64,000 nt of DNA, taken from contig JAANDG010000081.1 of the NCBI GenBank assembly GCA_036852015.1, positions 248,001 to 312,000 of the forward strand, written 5' to 3'. This document shows positions 1-12,491 of the stretch, in pieces. Within the stretch, counting starts at the first letter, position 1. Every line of letters starts with the position of its first letter. The DNA comes from Pelodera strongyloides. Taxonomy: Eukaryota; Nematoda; Chromadorea; Rhabditida; Rhabditidae. The position numbers were made by a program, and so were the translations under genes. The notes under the pieces are model-generated. The model was not told where the DNA came from. It ran no database searches and saw only the letters and a list, made by a program, of their open reading frames with translations.

Positions 1-1139
1 ACTGCCCAAAAGAACAGTATGTTGATTATCTAGAAATGACCTGTACTATGCAATGTTTGACGTTTTATACCACTCATTTTTCCTCATATGCTAATTTTTT
101 TTTCAATGATTGTTCGCGCAAGCCCAACCCTATTTACACGAAAATGTGTTTTCGCAATCCAAGTTCCAGAAACTATGCGTTTCAAGAGGTTCATTTATAA
201 CGGTATTTTCCTGGTTTACAGTGCGTCATTTCTTATCGTGCGGATCGAGATCTTCACTAAATTACCGCCGATCTGTATGAGCAGTTGTTTATACACAGCA
301 AATTTTTATTTCAAAATACAATGTGACATAACACTAACGACGTAGCCGCTACGTGCATGCGAGGCCAAAGAGGCCATAACGAAAACGCGAACGGTTTTTT
401 AGAGCAATGGGTACCATGATTGTTGATATTATTGATCTATACTATCTACTACTATTTGCTGAAACTACATGGATAGACCTATTTTTCTTCTTGTTCATTC
501 TGCTACGTATTACAGTTGAATGATTTACTCTAACCAGATGCATACTGTATCGATCCATAAAAAATCAATACCACACTTCCTACATGTCTTACAAGAGCTT
601 CCGATTATTGACCATTCTCCGCCTACACATTCCTGTGAGAAAAGTCATCTAACATACGTCTTCTCTAGCTGTCTGACCTCTCTCGTGGTGTGTTTAATTC
701 ATCCTCCTTCTCTGTCTCTCTTAATTCTCTCTCTATCTCTTATCACCCTCCTTCTCTAACTCCCTCACTCGTATCTCTCTCCCCTTTACTGTAAAGCAGC
801 TGTTCCCAGCTTCCAGCACCTTGGTTCTTATTGTTTTTATGACTTCTCTGGAATATCTTTGTATTCAATGCTCTCTAGCTCGCAGAAAACAAATTACAAT
901 ATCCCTTGCAATGTCACCGTGCAAAAATAGAAGTATGGTATTTATTGATTGTTTTCGTTTTGTTTATTTAGTCTTTTATTTCTTAGTGTTTCATATTCGA
1001 TATGTCGATTTTTTTGCACGCTTGTAAAGCACTAAACCTAAATGGTGAATAATAGCACACTCCGAGAAAATCTGCTACGGCAACGATGCTGTCACCGTGT
1101 TTCCTATGTCGTTTTTGTGTTGCCAGAGGCCGTATTTTA

Positions 1140-1280
1140 ATAGCCATCTCGGAATCATTTCGGAACGTTCCGTGGTTCAATTCCGAGATCTTTTCCTAGA
1201 TGGACTCCGAGGTGTTCCGAAACCCTTAGCTCCGACAAAATACCGTTTTCCGAAACGATTCCGAGATGAAAATTTCAGTT
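1140..1280. repeat. TCCGAG/CGGAAC-rich low-complexity patch
   Basis: Short variants of TTCCGAG, CGGAA and TTCCGTGG recur in both orientations over about 140 bp. A similar but longer cluster lies at 52228-52470. It is degenerate, with no clean unit length, so I call it only a shared word cluster. Confidence 0.5.
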
Positions 1281-1928
1281 AAAACCGTCTACTTTCGGTT
1301 TTGGCGCGTATACTGTGGTTATGCTGCGAGACTGGTTTGCAGCATACATGTTTTCCTATATTTGAATTCTCAAATCAATAAACATTTATTGAATACAGTT
1401 GGAAGACGTTATTCCTAATGATAATACCATTTCTTATCACAAATTTACCTAATGATGTTTATTTAAAATACCATACAAGTTTCTCATTCAGTGCACCAGA
1501 AAAAATATGTTTTCCATGGTTGTAACATGGCCTTTGGAAAGCATACATTTTTTCCCAGAACGAATTCCCAACCATATGGTCCATTCCCTTTAAACGGGTA
1601 GTCATGTCAGCACTTAGTGTCAGCTGGACTACATCTCATTTGGAATTCATGGGATATGCGCACTACGCAGTGGTTAATTGCCTAATCGTTAGACCCACGT
1701 GAGCCAGACCCAGGTTCTGTCTTGGAGACCTACATGTCGTTTGATTTTGATGTCCAACTTCTAATATGATCTGCTCGTTTCTCTGTAAGCTGTAGCTAAG
1801 ACTTGTAAATTTACCTTTTCGAACGGTACCTGTATGCGAAACCTTTACAATCCAAACTATCGCCATCTCAACATTTGCATGACCCTTGACACCAAGCATT
1901 CAGAATTGTGTGGCCATAAAAATAAAAG

Positions 1929-1972
1929 AAGGAGAGATAGAGGGTGAGAGAGAGAGGAGGGAGCAAACGAGA

Positions 1973-2018
<46 letters not shown>

Positions 2019-2026
2019 TGGAGAGT
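1929..2026. repeat. GA microsatellite
   Basis: Interrupted (GA)n and GAAAGA units. Open frames through it encode only alternating Arg/Glu or Ser/Leu and are not genes. Confidence 0.85.
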
Positions 2027-3169
2027 ACGAAAATAAAGAGATTGAATTCGCCAACAATGGCCCGTTGTCGTATTGATCCTACTCCTCTTTTTCCACCCTC
2101 TTTTCGGGTCATTTTCCGAAAGAGAGAGAGTTTCCATTTTAGCTATTCTAGACGTAGCTTTCCGCTAGTAATTGAAGCTTTTTTATATTTTTTGATCTTT
2201 ATTTTAATATCACTTGCTGAGCATTACGGCTTCAACTAATGGTCATATGTTTGCTGCCTTGTCGTTCTTTCTTAAAAGACTCCCTCACTAACACATCAAC
2301 ACACACACACATGTAAGTTCACTACGATTGTTCAGTGTTATATGTTATGTCTCATTTTTTTGAGTTCTTCGTAATTTTCATATTGCAATACATAATTTAG
2401 TATATATCATCATTGCATGTTTCTTTTCTAGGCTCACTTTTAATATTGTTGTCCCTTTTCTGCTCAAATCTACTCTTTTTGTCATGTCTGTGTTTCTCTG
2501 AATTTCATGAGTCACATCTAATTTTCCACCACACATGCTTTGTTATCTCTGGCTCTGACTAGGCTCCTTGTTTATTACTAATTCTGAAATAGCATTGATT
2601 ATTTCGAAAATCTGGAATTTATTAATTTTTTAATTTTTTAATTAATATTATGTGATATTTTTTAAGTTAAAATATTATAGTTTTCTTTACAATGTCACAT
2701 TGCATACCATTCTTTAGTTTTAATATTATGTAATTCCAATATAATTCCAATAGTTTAAAAAAATATTTAAAGTTAAGCCTTTGACAGTCAACTTTACAAT
2801 GCTAATCTAATATTAAACATTCAAATGGAATGAAGATCAACTCCAGAAATATTTGTAAGTGTATGATCTTATGCAAATTAGCTACAAATCCCAAGGGTCA
2901 TAGATTTGGTCACGCCTCATTAGCTTCCTATTGTGACCAGCTCTTGTAGATTGTGGATGTGCAGATTCAAAACTGATGCGATGCCTATTTGATACTAAAT
3001 ATATACTATTAAGATCCGCTCTATATGAGATGATTCTTGTTTGTTACTTGATATATACTTTTCTTGGCTTTGGCAGTTTTCCAAAAATAATGCCTGAACT
3101 GAACAGAATAGCCTATTTCTCTGGTTACGATTTAGCTAATCGAAGCCAACTTATTGTTTCCAATGATAT

Positions 3170-3430
3170 CCAGAAAGGGTAGGTACCACATTCTCTCAAA
3201 AGTTACTAGTTGTTTCCAAAGGGTAGGTACCCCTCACGTGCCTCCGTTTCCGTGGTCGGCGTCCAATACACGCAGTATTTCATCTACACTTTTTCTAAGT
3301 TCGAAATCCACTACCGAGCAATCACAATATCCACAAAGGGTAGGTACCCAGTTTGCCTCCAAATGGTAGGTACCCTTTTGTGTACCAACAAGTGCCTCCG
3401 TGTTCCGTGGTGGGTGTCTAATACAACATA
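3170..3430. repeat. Imperfect tandem repeat built on GGGTAGGTACC
   Basis: The core AAAGGGTAGGTACC (or AATGGTAGGTACC) occurs four times, near 3175, 3220, 3337 and 3364. Two of the copies are followed by a related segment beginning CCTCCGT (about 3241 and 3394) that reads on through TCCGTGG to GTCCAATACA or GTCTAATACA. Thus a composite unit of roughly 150 bp appears duplicated. No function is evident. Confidence 0.6.
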
Positions 3431-4464
3431 AGGAGGTGAGGCGGCTGACCCATACGCCTTTGCCTATTATTGATTTAGTTGATCGCAAACCCCCGCTCTC
3501 TCGCCTAATCTTACTGAAAAAATGCTTTTATTATTATATTTTATTTCTAAAATACTATAATTATCAAATAACTATTAAACGTATTTTTTTTTAAAGATAC
3601 GGTACTTATTAAATATTTATCATAGTGTACACGTGTTAATTGCACTGTTTCTTCTTTTAATATTTATTAATTATTGTTGTAAACAATTTTAATGAACTTA
3701 TTAATAATTTAATAATTTCGTAGTGCAATTATTATTGAATGAAATCTTACTGAAAAATAGATATTTTTATATTACATACACTGTATTCAACGTGACTTTA
3801 GTAAGTTTATTTATGTAATCTACTACTGTAATGTGTGAAACGTATCATTGATTAAAACGTATAAAAAATCTGAAAATATAGATATTATACTTTATTTTTA
3901 AATATACCGTATTTATTAATTTTTTCTACAATAATATCAGTGAACTTATTAATCATCCTACCGTAAAGTAAGTATACATAATTAATTAAACAATTAATGT
4001 TAAGTAAGTTTGTAGCCAAGTTTTCGAAATCTTCTTTGGTACACACTCTTAGCTGACACGGCTGACATATACTTTACTTTTATATTTGTACTTTATTTTA
4101 TTACTGATATTTTGTTAAATTCTATGCATTATTACAGCCTAGAATTTAATTTACCTAGATGGCTGCGTTTCAAGAGTTCTAGTTATACATACCATACTTC
4201 CCTTTCTTGTTGCATTCTTGCTTCGTTGATTCTTTACAGATAATTCGAATTGACAACCTATAGGGGAAAACAATTGTATATAATTATTACTCGAAAAAAT
4301 CATAATCATAGAAGATATTGCTAAGGGATGGCTTTTTAAGAAGTCGCGACCGTAATACCCTTACGACTGGCCTTACCTTTCTTTTTTTTCCTTCAACTAG
4401 AGTTTACTTTAGACGTACGAGTTTCTTGCCTATTAATAAACATGGATTTAGGCTTGCATTTCGC

Positions 4465-4649
4465 TTAAAGCGGTGTAACAGCTGGTTTCTGAAACGTATG
4501 CTGATATGCTGACGCCGTAATTTCATGTAGTGCATGCGTACGACTGCGCAATACTGCGCGATTTTTTCCAAAACTATTCATTTGTATACCGCATATGGGA
4601 ATGCGTTGTCCAACATTCGTTTCAAAAACCGGCTGTTATATCGCTTTAG
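4465..4649. mobile_element. MITE, family 1 (decayed copy)
   Basis: It begins TTAAAGCGGTGTAACAGCTGG and ends CCGGCTGTTATATCGCTTTA, an inverted pair of the family 1 termini. The interior includes the typical GTTTCAAAAACCGG near the right end. It is more diverged than most copies in the window. Confidence 0.6.
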
Positions 4650-5174
4650 GTTGTAATTCACCCTTTTTCATCGAATATACGTTGCTCGTAATCATGTTTG
4701 CTATGTTTTTTTCCGAGTCTCATACTTTAATTAATTGTTTATTATTTTGATTATTGTGTGCATTTCTCATTCCTTTCCTCTCATCGTTCCTTTTAAAGCG
4801 GTATGTCACATGTTTTTAACACCTCTGCTGGGAAACTCGATTTCCATAACTTTTATTCAAATTGTGTTGCATTCTGTATCGGAAATGCGATGGATTTACA
4901 CTGTAGAATGCATTACATGGGAATGCAGTTGCCAAATGTTTATATCAGAAACCACGTATGATAGAGTTTTTAACTGCTGTTTCGGAAACGCGAAACAGGA
5001 AACAGACCATTCATCAGCTCTTTCTAGTTTCCAGCAGAGACGTTGAGTGTACAAGTAAAGTCTAGACAAAATTTCAAAAAACAACTTGAGTCCTAGCACG
5101 ATTTTTGGCATACTGTAGCGAGATTCTGGGCAGTTTCGCGTTTCCGAAACTGGAGGTAAATACTCTATCATCCT

Positions 5175-5356
5175 CCTTTAAATTTTTCAGTCTCGCGCTC
5201 GTTGTCTAACTGCCTGTTGGCCCTTTCTGTCCGTGTTAACGGTTCTCGTAGACGTCAAATTTTTTTGTTCGTAAACCTGCATGACATTCCCTTTAAAAAA
5301 TTTTTTGCAGGCCTAGCTCTCGTTGTCTGACCGCCGGCTGGCCTCCTTTTCCGTCT
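5175..5356 (+). promoter_or_regulatory. Tandemly duplicated leader segment upstream of ILK
   Basis: Two related segments of about 45 bp each follow a T-rich tract ending in CAG. The first runs from about 5187 (TCTCGCGCTCGTTGTCTAAC) and the second from about 5311 (GCCTAGCTCTCGTTGTCTGAC). Each looks like a splice acceptor followed by leader sequence, just upstream of the ILK start codon at 5421. They could be alternative 5' leader exons or trans-splice acceptors, but no spliced-leader sequence is visible to test this. Confidence 0.35.
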
Positions 5357-5420
5357 GCGTCTCGCGACAATGTCGCTCTCTTCGCACTACCACCAGCACA
5401 AGCCTAATGTGCCCATTATT

Positions 5421-8400
5421 ATGGAAGATGTGTTCGGATGGGTTAGAGAGGGAAACGCCTTTCAGGTACATCATATTACAGTACTCTTGTAGTTACAGTA
5501 CATTTCATTATACAATACGATACAGTACCTTTGAACCCATCATAGTGTATAGTCAGTCCGCTACAGGATAGCGATGGTACTCACCACGCAATTTGACCGG
5601 GGTTCGAATTTCCGCGTGCGGCTGGCTTGCACAGACGGGGTGGTTTACAACAGTACCAGGTGAAAACTGTGGGAAGGTTGGACTATGGGCTGGCCACCCA
5701 TTCAGTAATAAAAGATGGCCTATATATCTGGAGTGTACTACTTCGGTAGACCAGAGGCCGGTTCCAAAAGATTTACATGTGGGGTACCTTACAGGCGTCT
5801 CCTTTTAGCGTGCTCGCTTGGTTTTGGTCAAAAGCGAGAGAGGCTAAACAGGCGACACCTGTAACCTACCCCAGCGGTGAATTTTATTGGAACTGGCCTC
5901 TGATCGGACTACAGGGGCCCCTTCGTGTGGCCCTGAAGTACAGTCACAACTCACATGCCTCTAATCCTTCTTAATCATTTAGGTGCGAGTCTGGCTTGAC
6001 GATCACGAGCACGACCTGAACGTTGGGTGGGTTATTAATTAACCTTTTTTTTTTTTAAATTAATTATTTTCTAATGTTCACTTCGTCAGAATAAGGAGAA
6101 TACTTCCCCAGGGATGCTGGTACACTATGCTGTATTCACCAACGTCCAGGGGGATCCTTCCCTAGGCTCACGAACGCGCTGAATCTCTTCAGCCATCGCG
6201 CTCTCTACGCACTCTTTAGCACCCTGGGGAGGCCAGGGAGGGCTCCCTGCGTGTTGGTGAACACGGCCACTGTAGCTAGTTGCTGTAAGAATAATCTTAC
6301 CATAAGAATAGAGAGTGCTTTTTAGTGACGACCATGCATTCTCTCTTCTCCACTGGGCTTCAAAAGAAGGCCAGACTTCCATTGTGGAGATGCTTCTTGC
6401 AAGAGGTGATTATGATATATGATTGAGGAAACTCCGCACTTAGCTCCATAGATTTCTGTATAATCTGTATTTATTCGTTTCGCTCTCTTCATATTTGTGC
6501 TACTGTTGTGCTTCACTCGACAAAACTGTACGTTGCATATATTTTTCTAATGAATTTAAATTATTAATTATAGGTGCACGAGTGAATGCCACTAATATGG
6601 GAGACGATACCAGTCTACATCTAGCGGCAGCCCATGGACACAAACAGATTGTGGTGGTACGGTTGTTTTTTTTAATCGATTTTCTCCGCTTGACCGATTA
6701 TTCCACGGTAGTTTGCTTTTTAATAATCTTCCTGCGGTTTTTGTTTGGGGTTTCGAGGAGTACTATTCATTTCATGCCGCCATTGTTAGAGGACTACATG
6801 AACTAGGATGGAGCTAGCGGGATCCTTATTGACCATGTTTGAAACATTTCATTTAAGTTTATTCCAGAAACTCCTTGCCCGTAAGGCCGACGTCCATGCC
6901 ACCAACGAGCACGGAATGACACCTTTACATTATGCTTGTTTCTGGGGATACGAACAGATTGCTGAGGTAAACTCTGATTCTTTATGCAGACATTTTGAAA
7001 ATCCACTTCTTTTAAAGCGGAATACCGGCCGGTTTTTGAAGCACATCGTGGACAACTGAGTTTTCTTTGTATTTGCAAATTTGCTTTTTTTTTTTTTTTT
7101 AGCTTTTTTTTTATTCTAATCTATGTTCATTTGCATAAACTGCATAAGAATGCTGATCTACCTGATATGTTTCAATAACCGGCCCGTATTGCGCTTTAAT
7201 GCTTACTTAGATGTTTATTTCAAAGGATACTCTAGAAATAGAACTTTAATCTATGCTCTTTAGGAACTTATTCAATCGGGAGCCTTGCTCGGCACGTGTA
7301 ATAAGAGAGGACTTACACCACTACAAGTATGTCAACCACAATGCCGTCCCACAATAGAAGGTGAGCCATTTTCAAATACACATGTTTATTAGTTATTTTT
7401 ATTAATCGTAAAAGTAAGCCAGTATCATCCTTCTATGGCGGCTGATTTATAAAGTTCAAGGCATAGGCATAGAGTCGAATAGCGTTAACACACATTTCAT
7501 TTCCTTTGTTGTGTCGCGAAGCGCTTCTTCCTCGGTGCTTCAAATCTCGGCATTCTCTTATTCACTAACATAAATTATTCTCGGAAATTTCTCCAGATTA
7601 TTTTCTAATCGGAGATTAGAATCGGCCGCTTTTGTCGAAGTATAGTAAGGTAAAGACAACTACTGTATTTAATTTATTCGGATTTTCCAGAAGTGGCTCG
7701 TGAGAATGGTCAGAATCCGAATGAGAGGATTCCGTTCCGCGATCAGACATGGAAGGGGACGAAGAGTCGGACGAGGGACGCCACCCTGTCCAGGTACACA
7801 GGAGTCGACGTCAGCAGTCTTAACCTCATCACTAAGGTAAGGTCGTACTGATTCTTTCACGTTGTTTCTCCAAACCCATCGTAATTAGGAATTGCATAAT
7901 TCTATAAACTGCAATGTTTATACCCACATGGAGAAAATTAACTGATTAAAAAAAAGACACAGTCTACTGGCATGGAAGCTTGTCAGACACGCTGACACAG
8001 GGCTCATAAAGCATGGCACCTCTATCGTATTTCGTTTATTTTTGAGGTTTTTCTTGGGCAAAACGTGAGGGCAGGATGTGGGCCGCTATTGCGCTGCTTC
8101 TGCGCTGCTTCCGCCGAGCTTCACATTTCAATTTCAGATTGCCGAGTCGCATTCGGGCGAGTTGTGGCGGGGAAAGTGGCAAGGAAACGAGATTGTCGCC
8201 CGAGTTCTCTCGATCGCTGAAGTGACGGCGCGAATTAGCCGCGACTTCCAGACTGAATTCCCGCAATTAAGGTTCGTGCTGGGTGAATAACGACTTACAA
8301 TATGTTTAGTTACTGTAATTCCACTTTTTAGCAGTAGGCTACAGTACCATTTTGCAATTTGTGTGCAATTGCAGTGCGAAGGCATAAACTAAGTGCTACA

Positions 8401-10546
8401 GCATGGTTACGGGAGTTTACTGACGAAGTGCTCAAATCACACTTCATTCATCATAACTTCGAACTACAAAATTTCAATTACGAAACCTGAAACCGCAAAC
8501 TACATATTTTAAATGAGTATATTCAAACTTTTTCAGAATCTTCGCCCATGCCAATATTTGTCCCGTTTTGGCGTGTGCAAATCAACCTCCGAATCTGGTG
8601 GTCATCAGCCAGTTTATGCCTTTTGGAAGCCTTTTCAACGTGCTACACGGACAGCATTGTGAGTACTTACGTAAATCTTACAGATTTGAGATTCCTAGAG
8701 ATTAGCAAGTTAGATTCCTCTGTATTTAGACATGTTTTCTTCCTTCTTTCTACTTCTACTTCATTTCCTTCTACACTTTGTAGGATATCATATTTTTCAT
8801 TCATTTCTCGTACTGTACATATAATCTTCCCTTCGAAATCCACGCTATTGCTGTCTCTTGCCTCTTATAATAATAAATAATAGTTTATTATTGGTAATGA
8901 AACAACACAAATAAGAACATGCACAATAATACACATAGTACATAACAAAAACCAAATGGTTACCCTAAGATAAAGTGCCTTACGACACATACGTACTAAT
9001 AAGGGACCTAGTGACCAATTTAGAAATTTAAAAAAAAATTCAATTTCTTTTCCTCTGTCTTTTAAATGTCTCATTTCTCCCTTTTTTAATAGTATTTTCG
9101 AAATCTAGGCCGACTTTACCTCATAACTCATAACCTTCAACTATTACTCTACCTTTTAGCGGTCGTCATTGACAATAATCAGGCAATTCGATTTGCCCTC
9201 GATATTGCGCGTGGAATGAGCTATCTCCACTCTCTTGACCCACTCGTCCTCAGGTAATTATTTTGTATTTTAATCAATTGCTTTTGTGTAATTGCCTTTG
9301 AGGGCTTGACTCGCCCCCAGAGATTGTTGGGATAGGCCCCATCCCCTAATGTTCTCAATAAGGTGTAATTGCGATCTGTCACAGCATCCTTTTTCCCATA
9401 GAGTATTGTATCATATCCTTCCGCACAGTACAGTTCAATGGTTCGACCTAACATGGAGTGTAACATAGGTTGGGTCACCAATGTATTGTATCCTGACAAG
9501 TGCCGTAATTATCTGACAGTTGAGTTTCAGACCAAGCAATTACTTCATAGGGGACGTCCGTCGTTAATAAGGTCCTAAGGCTCCTACTGTACTTTAATTA
9601 CTTTGCAGATACTACCTATCCTCAAAACATATCGTAGTAGATGAAGAGCTAACTGCCAAGATCAACATGGCTGACACGAAATTCTCATTCCAAGAGGTCG
9701 GACGGGTCTACTCCCCAGCCTGGATGAGTCCTGAAGGTACGGTATATTTTAGTCCATTGTACCACACCTTACAATTAGCATTACGGTACTTTTCCCATGC
9801 TACATTATTAGCCCTTAGGCTATTACTGACTGCATCAGCATCACTCATAGCTACAGTATTGTGTATACAATACATAAACATCACTGTACAATAACCTTTC
9901 CGTTATAAGCTACCGTTTGCTCTTGGGACGTGGTAGCGTAGCAAGGTATTTTGTATTGTAGCGTACTGAGTGAACGAACAATACGACTATATTCTCTGTT
10001 TTCAGCCCTCCAACGCTCTCCCGACCAGATGAACATCCGTGCCTCTGATATGTGGTCTTTTGGTGTGGTTTTGTGGGAGTTGAACACCCGGGAGGTACCA
10101 TTCTCAGACCTGCCACCAATGGAATGCGGAATGAAGGTAATCATTTCAATACTCCCATGTACCGTACTCCCATGTGCTCTTCAATACTAGAATTTCCCGC
10201 GGTACGGTACAGTTTTTAGAAAACAGTCCCATTGTATACCGTCGGGAGTGTCTCTGTGTCATATAACTGCTCGTTTAGTAATGGAAAGCATTTTGCAGTA
10301 CTGTTTCAGAGCCTCCTATTTCTACGCGCGGACCCATTATGTCAAGAATGTTCCTTGTGTTCTGTACCTAATTCTAATTTTAATTCTGACTCATTCTAGA
10401 TTGCCCTCGAAGGTCTGCGAGTTCAAATCCCGCCGGGAATCGCTCGCAATATGAGCCGTTTGTTGAGTATTTGCCTGAATGAAGACCCAGGAAGGCGGCC
10501 GACTTTTGACCAAATTATTCCAATTCTCGAAAAGATGGCTCAATAA
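5421..10546 (+). CDS. pat-4: Integrin-linked kinase (pseudokinase), complete, 13 exons, 449 aa
   Basis: Exons: 5421-5465, 5983-6026, 6326-6405, 6574-6656, 6868-6966, 7264-7360, 7691-7836, 8138-8271, 8537-8658, 9160-9253, 9609-9736, 10006-10136, 10400-10546. All junctions are GT-AG with matching phase and give 1350 nt. N-terminal ankyrin repeats cover about residues 30-150 (for example [14 protein letters not shown] and [15 protein letters not shown]). The kinase-like domain covers about 200-445. Family knowledge: ILK is an adhesion scaffold that binds integrin tails, PINCH and parvin; in nematode body muscle it is PAT-4 at dense bodies. The sequence agrees with a pseudokinase: the usual ATP-site Lys is Arg220 (EIVARVL), there is no HRD motif, DFG is replaced by MAD (335-337) and APE reads SPE. 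Length matches the family (about 450). Start chosen because MEDVF matches the conserved N-terminus. An intron holds a MITE (7012-7199). Confidence 0.97.
5466..5982 (+). repeat. Putative tRNA-derived SINE in ILK intron 1
   Basis: From about 5560 the intron carries a tRNA-like start with a B-box-like GGGGTTCGAATTTCC near 5602, followed by about 350 bp of GC-richer unique-looking sequence before the intron ends. The frames through it (5593-5974) have no matching splice logic and lie between two firmly placed ILK exons. SINE identity is inferred from the B box only. Confidence 0.35.
6111..6280. mobile_element. Foldback element in ILK intron 2 (family with copy at 58080)
   Basis: The left arm (TGCTGTATTCACCAACGTCC near 6128) and the right arm (CCCTGCGTGTTGGTGAACAC near 6247) are inverted with respect to each other and are followed by CACTGTAGC. 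A related element with GTATTCAC and GTTGGTGAATACCGCC lies at about 58078-58150 in a WASP intron, so this is a dispersed inverted-repeat family. Confidence 0.5.
7012..7199. mobile_element. MITE, family 1 (ILK intron 5)
   Basis: Left end TTAAAGCGGAATACCGGCC, right end GGCCCGTATTGCGCTTTAA. It fills most of the 297-nt intron between exons ending at 6966 and starting at 7264. Confidence 0.85.
8868..9013 (-). repeat. Dispersed 3'-end-like repeat, copy 1 (ILK intron 9)
   Basis: About 145 bp closely matching the reverse complement of 25900-26032, including ACTAGGTCCCTTATTAGTA and ACCATTTGGTTTTT on the minus strand. It ends in a TAATAATAAATAA tail, as the 3' end of a retroelement might. Only these two copies are present and no protein is attached. 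Confidence 0.55.
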
Positions 10547-11331
10547 TCAGAGTGTCGAGACATGCTTAGATAATTAGATAATTGACTTATCGATCGATCA
10601 TTGCCTTGGTTTAAGTTACTATTACGCGGCCGACGTAAACAATTTGATGTAAGGCAAAGGGAAACATCTAAATTCTTGCGCAATACCAAAAACTGGCTCT
10701 GTGCCAAGGGTAGTATCAGCCTATTCTGTGGCCCGGAGCATTGGCCATTTCGCACACTGTGGGCCCACAAAGAGTGGGCCGCTCGTATTTATGGCCTACT
10801 TTGCACAGCTAATTTTCGAATAGCATGACTTTTATTTTTGTAGCCTGGTTTTGCTCAAAATATTCAACCGCTATCTTTCTCTATTAGTGGAGAAATTCTT
10901 GCCGTTCAAAGAGCGCGTTAGGTAGGAATTTAAAGAGATACACACTGCATTTGCTTATCGATCCGGCAATTTACCACAGTCATTTATGTGCTTTATACTA
11001 TGCATACCTACTAAATGTCTACTAACTAAATGCCTAACAAGCTTTGGTCGTTTGCCAAAATTAGCATGAGCGGAAGAAATTTGCCGCTTTTGTACTATTT
11101 ATCTACTAAAATAATACCAAATCACCCTTCAAAGTCTCAAAACTGCCAAAGATTTATCAGTTACTGCACGAATTTTATCTCTTTTTTAATGTTTGTATAT
11201 AAATAGAGATTTTACTATATTTTAATTATGAAAATACAAATACTGGAATTCTACTTAAATTTGTCATTTCTCATCATATGGTGCTTTATCAGAAGGCTCA
11301 TGGATTTTTTTCGAAATAAACAAATCTTCTC

Positions 11332-11392
11332 TCTCTCTCTCTCTCTCCTCTCTTCTCTCTTCTCTCTCTCTCTCTTCTTTCCCTCTCTAGTA
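11332..11392. repeat. CT microsatellite
   Basis: Near-continuous (CT)n with a few TTC interruptions, in the intergenic space after ILK. Confidence 0.85.
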
Positions 11393-12462
11393 TAAGTGTT
11401 AATCTACATAATAAAAAAGACTCTGCCGATTATTGTTGGATAACCGTCTCATTTGAAATTTAATCACTAATTTCATTGTACAGTGTTATAACTAAAGATA
11501 TTTCAACTATCATTTAATTACTAAAACAAACCGATCGTCCCTTCGATGCCATAATTTTATTAGACCCAATTTTTTTATGACCGTTACGTACACAACGTTG
11601 CCTTACTTTTTTCAAATAAAACTATTTTTATTTTTGTCATGTGTATTTTGTTGTATGTATGTATGTATGTCATAGTATATGAAAATTTGTGCTTATCGTA
11701 AAATGAGTGTTTAAAATTTAAAAATCTAGGGAAAAAATATCCTTGGTGAAAATTACGACATTTTATGGTCGTTAGTACCAGCTGTTTATATAACATGTGT
11801 CGACGTGTCCCTTTAAAGGAAATGTCAAGCCGGTTTTGCATGTTGGGCTCAAAAAAAGCTTGCGTTTTGAAGGTAAGGAAAGTGAAAATAAAATAAACAA
11901 ACACTTTCATGTAAGAAGAAAAACAATTTCGAACCCCTCCAAAAAACTCCTTCAGTATGGGATTCGAGTCGTGTGGACAGGGCTAATCCAAATCGCTGTC
12001 CACGGGACAGTTTGAATTACCGGCTCGCCGCAACGTACCCGTTTTCGTGCGTTGCGGCGAGTTTTGTTCACGTTTATGGCAAAATCTCAAATATTTTATT
12101 CTGGCGCCATTTTTATGGGTTTACTGTATTGGGCGCCTTTCGAGAGCTTTCTGCGCAGAATCCCCCTTGACATGCCCTTTAATTCACACAAAAGCCACCG
12201 CAAGTAATTGTACCCTTTATTATTAAAACATAACATTTGCTTAGAAATTCTCAAAAAAAAAAATGCACAGAAAAAAAGATAAATGTTCGAAAAGGTAAAA
12301 GAAAGATATGTGGTTTGCAAGAAAATCCTTGGTCCTTGGTGAGAAATCACATAATTTTTCTCTAATTATGGAAATTGCACAAAAATCAATAAATCAATAA
12401 TCATATGGGGAAAAGAGATCCCAAAATGAACAACCGGGTATTTGAAACACGGACATGCATGC

Positions 12463-12491
12463 TTAGGCTTAGGCTTAGGCTTAGGCTTAGG
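12463..12491 (+). repeat. Interstitial telomeric repeat (TTAGGC)n
   Basis: Four exact TTAGGC units followed by TTAGG. TTAGGC is the canonical nematode telomere unit (established knowledge). A short internal tract like this is usually a repair scar or telomerase insertion, not a chromosome end. It is the clearest taxonomic clue outside the genes. Confidence 0.9.

Larger units (their letters stand above)
1..5170. other. Gene-free left flank
   Basis: I see no convincing exon here. The reading frames are short, AT-rich and lack paired splice signals. The stretch holds a TCCGAG-rich patch (about 1140-1280), a GA microsatellite (about 1929-2026), a tandem GGTAGGTACC cluster (about 3170-3430), a decayed MITE (4465-4649) and very AT-rich sequence between 3540 and 4140. 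Further right it may contain upstream regulatory sequence of the ILK gene that starts at 5421. Confidence 0.6.

Noticed and set aside
1664..1735. tRNA-like A and B box words
   Set aside because: The B-box match is poor (AGGTTCTGTC) and no stem pairing is evident.
1857..2137. Several overlapping ORFs of 66-117 codons through the GA tract
   Set aside because: They encode only Arg/Glu or Ser/Leu repeats from the microsatellite, with no start or splice context. The same applies to frames at 31064-31387, 31885-32242 and 33670-34235.
10400..10440. GAGTTCAAATCCC as a B box
   Set aside because: It is coding sequence of the last ILK exon.
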